64,000 bases of DNA from Pseudomonas sp. (lineage in GTDB: Bacteria; Pseudomonadota; Gammaproteobacteria; Pseudomonadales; Pseudomonadaceae), in NCBI RefSeq assembly GCF_030683065.1, contig NZ_JAUXMX010000029.1, positions 62,001-126,000 of the forward strand, in the 5' to 3' direction. Shown piece by piece: positions 7,134 to 15,553 of the stretch. A model generated the notes under the pieces. The model was not told the origin of the DNA, did not search any database, and saw only the letters and a program-made list of their open reading frames with translations. Both the position numbers and the translations under genes were made by a program. Within the stretch, counting starts at the first letter, position 1, and every line of letters begins with the position of its first letter.

Positions 7134-9595
7134 CAGATAGCTCCCCCTGTGACTGCATTAGCATTGGAATCGTTCTGCGGCGCACGCTTAATGCGTGCGG
7201 ATTCACCCTGAAGCAGGAAGTGGGAAAGTGCCGGTACCAGGATCAGGGCGCCGAGCATGTTCCAAGCAAACATAAAGGTCAGCAGAATGCCCATATCGGC
7301 CTGGAACTTGATCGGCGACCAAGCCCAGGTAATCACACCGGCGGCCAGAGTCACGCCGACCAGTGCAACCACCTTGCCTGTAGTCGCCAGTGCCTTCTTG
7401 TAGGCTTCGGCCACCGACATCCCGGTACGCTGGAAGGCCAACTGGATACTCAGTAGATAGATCGCATAGTCGATTCCGATACCAACCCCCAAGGCAACCA
7501 CTGGCAGGGTCGCAACCTTGATGCCGATCCCCAGATAGACCATCAGCGCTTCGGCAAGGATCGAGGTAAGAATCAGTGGAACCAAGGCCACGATCACAGC
7601 GCGCCAACTACGGAAGGTGATCAGACACAGCAGAGCCACGGCGGCATAGACGTAGAGCAACATCTGCCGGTTGGCTTCCTTGACCACGATATTGGTCGCT
7701 GCGTCGACGCCGGAGTTACCCGCAGCCAGCAAGAATTTGCGATCCTCGGTGTCATGTTTGGCGGCAAACTCACTAGCCACCTTGACGACGCGATCAAGAG
7801 TCTCAGCCTTGTGGTCGGCTAGGTAAGCCACGACCGGTGTCAGCGTGCAACTGGTGTTCAGGTACTCTGAGTTCCAGGACACCGCATTGCCAATTTGCGC
7901 ATCGATGATGCCTTGATTATCACTGATGGTGGACCATTTCGGATTGCCCTCGAACATCCCGGAGGTATAACCGCGCACGGTGTCCGCCAGCGAGGCAGTT
8001 CGCTGTACGCCAGGGACCTGAGATAGTTCCCAACCAAGGCGATCGACCTCGGTCAGAGTCTCGTAGGAGCGACAGCCATCGTCACCGGTCTTCACCATCA
8101 CAGCGAACACATCGCTGGAAATACTGTAGTGCGAAGTTATGAACGCATTGTCCAGGTTATAGCGTGAGTCCGGGCGCAGCTCAGGCGCACCGGCATCCAG
8201 ATCGCCGACCTGCAGTTGCAGCGAGGTCATAAAACCCCAGCTCCCCAGCGCGAAGCTAACCAGCAAAGCACCGACAGCCCAGCGGCGCTCGGTAAACCGC
8301 TCGAGGGTCAACCATACATGGCCGAAACCCGATGCATGCTGGGAGTCGGCTTGCTCCACTGCCAAACTGCGTTGCGCCGCCTTGGGTGTAACGCCGACGT
8401 AAGAAAGTAATACCGGGATAAGAATCAGGTTGGTGAAAATCAGCACCCCAACACCGATACTGGCGGTCAGGGCCAGTTCGCGAATCACTGGAATATCGAT
8501 AATCATCAAGACGGCGAAGCCAACCACGTCCGCCAACAACGCAGTCATACCGGCCAGGAACAGGCGGCGAAACGTGTAGCGGGCGGCGACCAGACGATGG
8601 GTGCCCCTGCCAATGTCCTGCATGATGCCATTCATTTTCTGCGCACCATGGCTGACGCCAATAGCAAACACTAGGAATGGCACCAACATGGAGAATGGAT
8701 CGAGGTTGTAACCAAACAGCGCCACAAGCCCTAATTGCCAAACTACCGCCATGATCGAACAGCACAGAACCAGCAACGTACTGCGGATGCAACGGGTGTA
8801 AGAGTAGATGATGGCTACTGCAATAATCACGGCAGCCAGGAAGAATAGCGCTACCTTTTCCAGCCCAGCGATAAGGTCACCGATCATCTTGGCGAAACCG
8901 ATCACATAGATGTTGACCTTTGCATTCTCACCCTCACCATAGCGCTGCCGGATCTCCTCGATCGACTGCGACAACTCCTGGTAATCCACCGTCTTACCTT
9001 CAGCATCCCTGGCCATTAATGGCACTATGATCATGCTGGAGCGATAGTCATGCGCCACTAGGCTGCCGACTGCATCAGCACGCCCGATGTTGATGCGCAG
9101 GTCTTCGATCGAACGCGCTGAGCCGTCGTAGTCATTGGGCAATACCGGTCCACCGGTAAAGCCCTCTTCGGTGACCTCAGTCCAGCGCACCACGGGGGTG
9201 AAGATCGACTTCATCCAAGGCCGGTCGACACCATGCAGGATGAAGACCTCATCATTGATCTTGGCCAATTCGGCCAGATACTCAGCATTGAATATATCGC
9301 CGTCCTTGGCCTCAACCACAATGCGCACCGAGTCACCGAGACCGCGCAGTTCGCTGCGGTTATCAAGGAAATTCCTAATGTACTCCTGCCCGTGCGGCAG
9401 CATCTTTTCGTAACTGGCCGCGATCTTCAGATCGCGCACTTGCAGCCCGAGAAACAACGTGATCAGCACACAACTGATGATTATCAGCACGCGGCTGTTA
9501 AAGATCAGCTGCTCAAGTAGGCTCCCTGAACGACCATCAAAGTCCTTGAGATCTTTGATCACATCCATTTTTTCTGCATTAGTGACGGTAGCCAT
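7133..9595 (-). CDS. MMPL/RND-superfamily transporter (lipid/hydrophobe exporter type)
   Basis: An 820-residue inner-membrane protein of the MMPL branch of RND transporters. It has an N-terminal membrane segment (VLIIISCVLITLFLGL), a large periplasmic loop, a bundle around residues 250-400 (AVIIAVAIIYSY, LVPFLVFAIGVSHGAQKMNG, GFAVLMIIDIPVIRE), a second periplasmic loop, and a second bundle (VVALGVGIGIDYAIYLLSIQLAF, MFAWNMLGALILVPALSHFLL). The GVGIGIDYAIY segment carries the acidic residue expected in the proton relay. No adaptor (MFP) or TolC gene is nearby; instead DUF1302, DUF1329 and YCF48 proteins precede it, a combination I recall from loci for hydrophobic compounds. The start at 9595 overlaps the propeller gene by 17 bases. 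Confidence 0.88.
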   Translation of the reverse strand: MATVTNAEKMDVIKDLKDFDGRSGSLLEQLIFNSRVLIIISCVLITLFLGLQVRDLKIAASYEKMLPHGQEYIRNFLDNRSELRGLGDSVRIVVEAKDGDIFNAEYLAELAKINDEVFILHGVDRPWMKSIFTPVVRWTEVTEEGFTGGPVLPNDYDGSARSIEDLRINIGRADAVGSLVAHDYRSSMIIVPLMARDAEGKTVDYQELSQSIEEIRQRYGEGENAKVNIYVIGFAKMIGDLIAGLEKVALFFLAAVIIAVAIIYSYTRCIRSTLLVLCCSIMAVVWQLGLVALFGYNLDPFSMLVPFLVFAIGVSHGAQKMNGIMQDIGRGTHRLVAARYTFRRLFLAGMTALLADVVGFAVLMIIDIPVIRELALTASIGVGVLIFTNLILIPVLLSYVGVTPKAAQRSLAVEQADSQHASGFGHVWLTLERFTERRWAVGALLVSFALGSWGFMTSLQLQVGDLDAGAPELRPDSRYNLDNAFITSHYSISSDVFAVMVKTGDDGCRSYETLTEVDRLGWELSQVPGVQRTASLADTVRGYTSGMFEGNPKWSTISDNQGIIDAQIGNAVSWNSEYLNTSCTLTPVVAYLADHKAETLDRVVKVASEFAAKHDTEDRKFLLAAGNSGVDAATNIVVKEANRQMLLYVYAAVALLCLITFRSWRAVIVALVPLILTSILAEALMVYLGIGIKVATLPVVALGVGIGIDYAIYLLSIQLAFQRTGMSVAEAYKKALATTGKVVALVGVTLAAGVITWAWSPIKFQADMGILLTFMFAWNMLGALILVPALSHFLLQGESARIKRAPQNDSNANAVTGGAI

Positions 9596-10742
9596 AGCCA
9601 GCTCCCAACAAGGTGGACATCTGATCAGCAGAGCGTTCGACTACAGCACTCGATTCCTTGGTTTTAATGGCCAACAACGTCATCGTTTCACGCTGTACGC
9701 CAGTCGCGCCGACCAGTGTCAGGTTGCCATCCACCCTGGCAACTAGGTCAAAGAACGGCATCGACTTCTTCAGCTGCACGCGTGTGAAACTTTGACCTTC
9801 ATCCGTACTCAACTCCACTTCACCAGCCAGACTGGTCAGCAGCAGATGCCCTCCTAGTAAGAACACCCCTGCAGTAATCCCAGCTTGACTGTCGATTGGG
9901 GTACGCACCCAATTTGCGCCCTCATCGGTCGAGCGAAACACACTGCCACGCATACCAAAAGCGATCAGGCTTTTTCCATTACTGGCCGCGCCGAACAAGG
10001 TGCCGGCATAGTCGGTTGGGATCGCAGCGAATGCCATTTCATCCAGACCCATGCGCCAGACCATGCCCTGCTCACCGGTGATATAGAGCGCCCTCGCATC
10101 ATCGCTCAGCGAATAGAAATGCAGCTCATTCGGATTGTCGACTCGGTGCAGCCAGGGCTCCCAAGTCTTGCCCCCGTCGACCGTTTTAAGAATCCGGTTA
10201 AACAGCCCGACTACAAAGCCGATTTTCTCATCAAGAAAATGTACCGCCATTAGTGGCTGAGTACCGCCGTAGCCAATCAAACTTTGCTCGCGATCAATAA
10301 ACAGTTGCGCATTTTCCAGCGCACCACCACGTGCTTTGTCCGTGTAGTACTCAAGAATCAGCGTGGATGCCTGATGTCCATCCAGTTGCCGCTCCCAGGT
10401 TAAACCACCGTCCTTGCTATGCAAGACTACCCCGCCATGGCCCACGGCCCAGCCGTGCTGCGCCGTGGGAAAACTCACGGCTACCAAATCACTACTGACC
10501 GGCACTTGAGCTTGTTTCCAGCTATGACCACCATCCTCAGAAAGAGCAATATGACCACGCTGCCCGACTGCCACCGTACGCTCACCAGCCATAGCAACAG
10601 CGATCAGCGGACTCATGAGCATTTTCTCACTCATTGCCGCCGCAACCTGCGTCGGATCTTCAAACGCCTGAGCATAACCACAGACAATTAGCCAAGTGCT
10701 CAGCAAGAAGACCCTGCAGCAATAAATAGCAAAGACTCGCAT
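9579..10742 (-). CDS. Exported YCF48/BNR-repeat beta-propeller protein
   Basis: A 387-residue secreted protein. A signal peptide ends near GYAQAFEDP. Repeated BNR/Asp-box-like blades follow: SEDGGHSWKQ, SKDGGLTWERQ, TVDGGKTWEPW, STDEGANWVR, STDEGQSFTR, which is the spacing of a YCF48-type propeller. ATG 10742 is chosen because GAGGAG lies seven bases upstream and the longer GTG start falls in it. Such propellers are thought to be scaffolds rather than enzymes; here it may hold the periplasmic part of the RND/DUF1329 system together (inference). Its stop overlaps the transporter start. Confidence 0.85.
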   Translation of the reverse strand: MRVFAIYCCRVFLLSTWLIVCGYAQAFEDPTQVAAAMSEKMLMSPLIAVAMAGERTVAVGQRGHIALSEDGGHSWKQAQVPVSSDLVAVSFPTAQHGWAVGHGGVVLHSKDGGLTWERQLDGHQASTLILEYYTDKARGGALENAQLFIDREQSLIGYGGTQPLMAVHFLDEKIGFVVGLFNRILKTVDGGKTWEPWLHRVDNPNELHFYSLSDDARALYITGEQGMVWRMGLDEMAFAAIPTDYAGTLFGAASNGKSLIAFGMRGSVFRSTDEGANWVRTPIDSQAGITAGVFLLGGHLLLTSLAGEVELSTDEGQSFTRVQLKKSMPFFDLVARVDGNLTLVGATGVQRETMTLLAIKTKESSAVVERSADQMSTLLGAGYGYRH

Positions 10743-10888
10743 CGAAACTCTCCTCACACAGCAGCTCCTGAAGTAGCAGGGCTAACGCCTTGCTACTAGG
10801 AGTTCGCGTACATATTCTACAAACCGGGATCAGCCTGACTCAGAGAGAGGAACGGCTGAGTGATTACGCCGCTCCACCCCATTAAGGC

Positions 10889-12259
10889 TTAGCGAATACC
10901 ACCACCAGTCAGCGCCGAAGCCGAGAAGGTATTCGTCGGTACGGGATCGGAGGTATACCAGCCGGTCTTCCCTGTCGAATAGGCCTGACGGGTATAAGCA
11001 CCACTCGCCAAGTCATACACTGCGAACTGGCCGCTGACATGACCTGCCGACTCGTAGAACGGGAAGGATTCGGACTGCACGACACGGTAGACCTTGCCAG
11101 TGCTGTCGTAGGAGTCCGCCATGCCTACTCCGAGGTAGTCCTCATCCCAGTAAAGGGTCCGAGTCGGATAGATGTGACGCTTACCGGGCTTCAGCTTCGC
11201 GTCGACCACCCAGACCCGATGCAACTCCCAGCGCACGCAATCTGGGTTGATGAAGTTAGGCGTATGCACCACATCCTTGCCGCACTTGGTCTGATCCTGG
11301 ATCTTGAACATATTGTACGGAATGTACATTTCCTTCTTGCCGACCAGGGTGAAGTCATATCGATCAAACGCACCGTAGAACACCGAGGAATCATCGACCG
11401 TACCGATACCCGCACCTGTCGGCGATGGCGTGTCGTAAGCGACGTCCGGCGACAGTTTTACCCGACGCTGACCAACTACATAACTCCAGGCACGGCGTGC
11501 GTTGGTAATCATGTTGATGCCATCGTGCAGTACCAGCTTCTCCCCTGCCTTGCGCGCCGGAGCGTTGTAGTCCGCCCGCAGCATCTCGTTGATTTCGTCA
11601 CCGACCAGCTTCTCGTTCTGCTTCTCAATCCATAGCGGATACTGGTTCCACTGCTTCCAGCCAGCGGTATTGATCACAGTGCCGTTGGCATCGACCACTG
11701 TGGTCATCAGATCGTCAGCACGGAATGCAGCCTGTTCGAATTTGAAGATGCGATTCCACATGACTTCCTGACCGGTCTTCGGGATCGGGAACGGTGCGCC
11801 AGCCCAGCAATTGCTGACGGACAAGCCTTCGGGGGTCAAAGTACAATCAGTGGCATTCTTCTTGCTGTTTTCCAGATAGAAGTCCGGATAGCGCGCCGTG
11901 CGATGCGTCGGATAGACATCGATACGGAAGTTCGGGTATTTGGCAAACAGCGCCTTGGTCCCTTCAGTCAATTTGTCCGCATGCTCGGCCATGTTGGCAG
12001 ACGTAACCGTCAATACCACAGGCTCATCGGCAAACGGGTCAGGCCGAATGCCTGGGGTGCTCGGGTCATAGTTGGCGGGGGGCTGTATCCCGCCGGTGTA
12101 GGCTGGAATGGTGCCTTCCGCGTTACCGGCAACCTCGGCCCCCCAGGGAGTGAGGGTAGTCCCCAGCTGCTTGGCTTCCTCAGGAGAAACGGCGGCCAGC
12201 AGTGAACCGCTGACAACCATGCCGATGACTGCAGAGAGCAGTTTGATTGTGTGCTGCAT
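10889..12259 (-). CDS. DUF1329 periplasmic / outer-membrane-associated protein
   Basis: A 456-residue exported protein with signal peptide (LLSAVIGMVVSGSLLAA) and the DUF1329 layout: LTPWGAEVAGNAEGTIPAYTGG at the N-terminus, RRAWSYVVGQRRVKLSP in the middle, and MYIPYNMFKI...CVRWELHRVWVVDAKLKPG followed by TRTLYWDEDYLGVG. Four Cys in the mature part could pair. ATG 12259 has AGAGGC upstream. DUF1329 proteins are usually encoded beside DUF1302, as here (26-base gap). Their biochemical role is not established; a lipid- or hydrophobe-carrier fold at the outer membrane is a reasonable guess. Followed by a 146-base gap before the propeller gene, in which I see no gene. Confidence 0.9.
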   Translation of the reverse strand: MQHTIKLLSAVIGMVVSGSLLAAVSPEEAKQLGTTLTPWGAEVAGNAEGTIPAYTGGIQPPANYDPSTPGIRPDPFADEPVVLTVTSANMAEHADKLTEGTKALFAKYPNFRIDVYPTHRTARYPDFYLENSKKNATDCTLTPEGLSVSNCWAGAPFPIPKTGQEVMWNRIFKFEQAAFRADDLMTTVVDANGTVINTAGWKQWNQYPLWIEKQNEKLVGDEINEMLRADYNAPARKAGEKLVLHDGINMITNARRAWSYVVGQRRVKLSPDVAYDTPSPTGAGIGTVDDSSVFYGAFDRYDFTLVGKKEMYIPYNMFKIQDQTKCGKDVVHTPNFINPDCVRWELHRVWVVDAKLKPGKRHIYPTRTLYWDEDYLGVGMADSYDSTGKVYRVVQSESFPFYESAGHVSGQFAVYDLASGAYTRQAYSTGKTGWYTSDPVPTNTFSASALTGGGIR

Positions 12260-12285
12260 CTTGTTTGCCTCTTTTATTGTTGTCA

Positions 12286-13929
12286 TCAGAAAGTGGTCTT
12301 CAGCGTCAGGGACAACCAGCCGCGGTCATTCAGCGTTTCACTGCCACTGAACGGACCCAGTACGCGGTCTTCCAGACCTGGCGTGCCGGCCAACGGATTA
12401 GCGATTTGCACACCCTCACCAAAGTAATCGTTGTAGGCCAGGTTAACTTTGTACTGGGAATAGATGTCGAGGCCGACACCAACACTCCAAGAACCCGTAT
12501 TCTCATTGGCCCCCAAGGCCGCAGGCGAGTTGCCTTTGAGGCCCATACCGAAGTTCAGCGGCAGGGTCATATCGACGCCCGGGAACACCTGATACCAGGT
12601 TGGTGTGAAGCCGATATTAAAGCCGATGGCATCATCACTGACGCAGCCAGCCTTGGTGCCGAGGGCGCAACCATGATCTTCATGATTGGCCTCGAATTGG
12701 GCCTTGGTTGCATTGCTTACTTTGTCCAAACGCGAATACGTCAGCTCTGCCTGCAACGGCGCAGAGTCGAACAAAGGCGTCTGGCCGATATAGGCAATCA
12801 TGTTGACTAAGCCATGCCAGGTATCGCCACGCGCGTTGCCGGCCAAGGTCGTATCCTCACGACGCGACAGCTCCGCACCCACTGAAACAGAACCAATCAG
12901 TCGGTTGTAGCTGAGGCCATAGAGTTTCACGTCCTCGGCATAGTCGTTATAGAGGAAGGTGCCACTGGAATCTGCCACCAGATTCGGCATGCGGTCATCG
13001 AACTTGCGGTAGAACAAACCGACGCTGCCACCCAACGTATCGGATTGAATCTGCATGTTCAGACCAAAACTGCCCTTGTCATCCGGGGTTTTGTTGGGCC
13101 CGCTATCAGGGTCACCTATATAGGGAACGCCCAGGTTCTGACCACCGAGCAAACTCACACCACTACCCCCAAGGTAGGTACCGCCATCGGGCAGACGGTG
13201 TGGGTCCCACTCCAGCAAGTAGTTGGCGGCAACACTGACCTTGTCGGTCAGCTGTGCAGAAACGGATACCTGATTCTGCGGAAGGAACAGTTCTTTGGCT
13301 TCTATACCTGGCGTCGAGGTGGCCTTACGCAGATCAAGAGGGCCCTGACCATAAGCAATGCCGTCGGCGACAGTGAACAATGCCTCCCCCCAATAGAGGT
13401 TGTGCCGGCCAGCACGAATATTTACCGGCACCTCACCCAGATCCAAGCGTGTGAAAACGAATGCATCGAGAATTTCACCAGAACGCTTGTAGTAACGCTC
13501 CACATCACTAGTGAACTTGTTGTTCGGATAAAGGGAACCGCCGATCAACGGATTGGCCTTAACCTTGTCATCGTAGGCAAAGTCATTCCAGCCCGCAGCA
13601 GAAACGCGGAAGCCGTGGTTCTCTTTATAGATAAAGTCGAACTCACTGAAGATGTCTATGCGATTAGTGACTAGATCACCGCGATCATGCGAGTAAGTAG
13701 AGTTGTGGTAGGCAGGGCTGTCGCCCAGATTGTCATCACGACCTTCCACTCGCCAGCCAGCGTTGTACTTCAGGGTGTTATCCCAACGCACGGCCAGATC
13801 CGAATTGCCAGTATCAATGCTGAATGCATTGGCCGACTGCGCGCCAAGCGTCATCACCGCCGCGCTAACAGCGGCCGCCATGCGCACCCTGACAAACCTC
13901 CCCACCTTGATTTTTTTGTTCTTATTCAT
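12286..13929 (-). CDS. DUF1302 outer-membrane protein, first gene of the operon
   Basis: A 547-residue protein with a basic N-terminus (MNKNKKIKVGRFVRVR), signal peptide ending near QSANA, and DUF1302 hallmarks: AVRWDNTLKYN, RIDIFSEFDF, DAFVFTRLDLGEVPVNIRAGRHNLYWGEALF, and GIEAKELFLPQNQVSVSAQL. Alternating strands and the terminal LTLKTTF with C-terminal Phe indicate an outer-membrane barrel. ATG 13929 has CGGAGAA upstream. Family members lie beside catabolic genes for hydrophobic substrates; uptake or release of the operon's substrate is the natural reading, not proven. The gene is led by a promoter region with palindromes. Confidence 0.9.
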   Translation of the reverse strand: MNKNKKIKVGRFVRVRMAAAVSAAVMTLGAQSANAFSIDTGNSDLAVRWDNTLKYNAGWRVEGRDDNLGDSPAYHNSTYSHDRGDLVTNRIDIFSEFDFIYKENHGFRVSAAGWNDFAYDDKVKANPLIGGSLYPNNKFTSDVERYYKRSGEILDAFVFTRLDLGEVPVNIRAGRHNLYWGEALFTVADGIAYGQGPLDLRKATSTPGIEAKELFLPQNQVSVSAQLTDKVSVAANYLLEWDPHRLPDGGTYLGGSGVSLLGGQNLGVPYIGDPDSGPNKTPDDKGSFGLNMQIQSDTLGGSVGLFYRKFDDRMPNLVADSSGTFLYNDYAEDVKLYGLSYNRLIGSVSVGAELSRREDTTLAGNARGDTWHGLVNMIAYIGQTPLFDSAPLQAELTYSRLDKVSNATKAQFEANHEDHGCALGTKAGCVSDDAIGFNIGFTPTWYQVFPGVDMTLPLNFGMGLKGNSPAALGANENTGSWSVGVGLDIYSQYKVNLAYNDYFGEGVQIANPLAGTPGLEDRVLGPFSGSETLNDRGWLSLTLKTTF

Positions 13930-13978
13930 TGGATTCTCCGAACTTGAGTTGAGTCGGCAGTCGATCGAGTGTACCGAC

Positions 13979-14002
13979 ATATTAAAACCATCGTGATCGT
14001 TT
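13979..14002 (-). promoter_or_regulatory. Promoter-proximal 18-bp palindrome with adjacent TAATAT (operator candidate 1)
   Basis: Read on the minus strand, AAACGATCACGATGGTTT (14002-13985) is a near-perfect inverted repeat (AAACnATCnnGATnGTTT) and is directly followed by TAATAT, a good -10 hexamer, 50 bases before the DUF1302 ATG. The palindrome fills the -35/-10 spacer, the place for a repressor or a spacer-binding activator. A second copy lies at 14221-14238. Confidence 0.55.
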
Positions 14003-14220
14003 TTGTTTTATCTATTTTTTTTCATGTCTCTGCCTGCCTTAACCAGCCACGCCAGATAGAACGCATCTGACCCTTACCCTTCCACCACGTAACTGCTACT
14101 TCGAGATGCCCTTAGCAGAGAGGCAATCAAGCTCCTAGCCTGGTCGCTTCTCCTTGACCAACCTTCCTGCTGAGACGCTCTGCTAGCTGCAAGTGAACGC
14201 ACCATCACGCCACCCATTAA

Positions 14221-14238
14221 AAACCAACACGAACGTTT
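14221..14238 (-). promoter_or_regulatory. Second copy of the 18-bp palindrome (operator candidate 2)
   Basis: On the minus strand AAACGTTCGTGTTGGTTT matches candidate 1 at 14 of 18 positions, keeps the AAACG...TGGTTT ends, and is likewise followed by TTAAT. The 490 bases between the DUF1302 promoter and the LysR gene (14003-14492) otherwise hold no gene I can support. The paired sites suggest a dimeric regulator encoded elsewhere or the LysR product. Confidence 0.45.
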
Positions 14239-14492
14239 TTTATTAACTTACACCTGCATCAGCCTATGCACAAGCCACTCAACGAGAGAATTTTCAAAAT
14301 CATCTGCTCACGGCTGAACCGCCGCGCAAACAGCTTACTTGGGCCAAGTCCAACTGCCCGACAAGACCAGACAGCATGGAAATCACCGACCAATGCAGCC
14401 AGACGGAGAATAATTTGTCGACCAATCGCGGAAGATGACTCGAGAATCCGTACTGCTTCGGTACCTTGCTCAAGAGGTATTTCATGACGGCT

Positions 14493-15398
14493 TTACCCTT
14501 CGCCATCCAGCGCACCAAGCAATAAAAACTGGTTCGCCTGTGCCATTTCCCGAAGAAAATTCCAGGTTGCTTTCATCCGGGCGATGTCCTTTAGCTCGAT
14601 GGGCATCAGCATCCAGAAAGTTCGGGTGAACTCGATTTCCTCACTGAGCACCCGCCGAAGGCGTGGGTCGGCATCAGCGGAGAATGACGGCAGGATTGCA
14701 ATACCGGCCCCGGCAGCGGTGGCCTGCTGCTGCGCAAGAATACTGGTGCTGCGCAAGGCGAAATGCCGAGGCTTACCGATTTCATCGAGATAAAGGAGTT
14801 CCTTGCTGTACAGCAAATCGTCGATATAGCTGACAAATGCATGATCGCGCAGATCCTCCCGATGTCGAATGGGTGGATGCTGCTCCAGATAGCTGGCCGA
14901 GGCATACAGCTTGAGCACGTAGTCGGTCAGTTTGGTAATAATGAATGGCCCGCGCTCGGGGCGCTCCAGGGTAATCACAATGTCGGCTTCGCGGCGCGAC
15001 AGCTGCACCATCCTGGGCACTGCCAGCAAGTCGACCCCAAGGTTTGGATAGCGCCGGGTGAACTCGGCCAGTTGCGGGGCAAGCATCGCCGAGCCATAAC
15101 CTTCGGTCGCACCGATGCGCACCTGTCCGGACAGGCTGTCTTTCTGCCCTGCTCGCGCTTGTTCAATCGCCGAAAAAGCGCTCTCCATCGCTTCCGCTTG
15201 TGGCAATAGCGTGCGCCCAGCCTCGGTCAGGCTGTAGCCCGCCGCCGCGCGCACGAACAGCGGCGTATCCATGCTCTTTTCCAGCGCCTGCACGCGACGC
15301 GACACCGTGGTGTGATCGACGCCTAGCCGGCGCGCAGCGGCCGTCAGTTTGCCCGCACGTGACAGCTCGAGGAAATAACGCAGATTGTCCCAATCCAT
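14493..15398 (-). CDS. LysR-family regulator, divergent from mmsA
   Basis: A 301-residue LysR-type regulator. The winged helix is at residues 1-60 (MDWDNLRYFLELSRAGKLTA, then RRLGVDHTTVSRRVQALE); the effector domain follows (VRIGATEGYG, IVITLERPERGPFI, TAAGAGIAILPSF). ATG 15398 is chosen with GGAG eight bases upstream and because the family starts M-D-W-x-x-L; the longer TTG start adds residues not seen in the family. It is divergent from mmsA with 155 bases between them, the classic arrangement of a LysR activator and its target. It could also read the 14.2/14.0 kb sites, as it lies just upstream of that operon on the same strand. Confidence 0.88.
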   Translation of the reverse strand: MDWDNLRYFLELSRAGKLTAAARRLGVDHTTVSRRVQALEKSMDTPLFVRAAAGYSLTEAGRTLLPQAEAMESAFSAIEQARAGQKDSLSGQVRIGATEGYGSAMLAPQLAEFTRRYPNLGVDLLAVPRMVQLSRREADIVITLERPERGPFIITKLTDYVLKLYASASYLEQHPPIRHREDLRDHAFVSYIDDLLYSKELLYLDEIGKPRHFALRSTSILAQQQATAAGAGIAILPSFSADADPRLRRVLSEEIEFTRTFWMLMPIELKDIARMKATWNFLREMAQANQFLLLGALDGEG

Positions 15399-15424
15399 AC
15401 GACCACTCCAATCACTGTGCAAAA

Positions 15425-15445
15425 ATGCAGAGTAACCCTGCGCAT
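15425..15445. promoter_or_regulatory. Possible LysR box between lysR and mmsA
   Basis: An interrupted dyad, ATGCAG then seven bases then CTGCGCAT, lies in the divergent 155-base spacer, 109 bases before the mmsA ATG. Position and half-site spacing fit a LysR recognition site of the T-N11-A type. Weak evidence by sequence alone. Confidence 0.35.
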
Positions 15446-15553
15446 AGTCGTATTGCTACAGACAAAAACGCACTGCTAGGATCGGGGCCTGGTTCTCAAA
15501 GCCCCACGATGAGATCCCTACTCACCATCTGCCCTTGAAAGGCTGGAGTCCTA

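Noticed and set aside
14266..14487. 73-codon plus and 72-codon minus frames upstream of the LysR gene end
   Set aside because: Overlap each other on opposite strands, no similarity to any family, no start signals; treated as promoter region.
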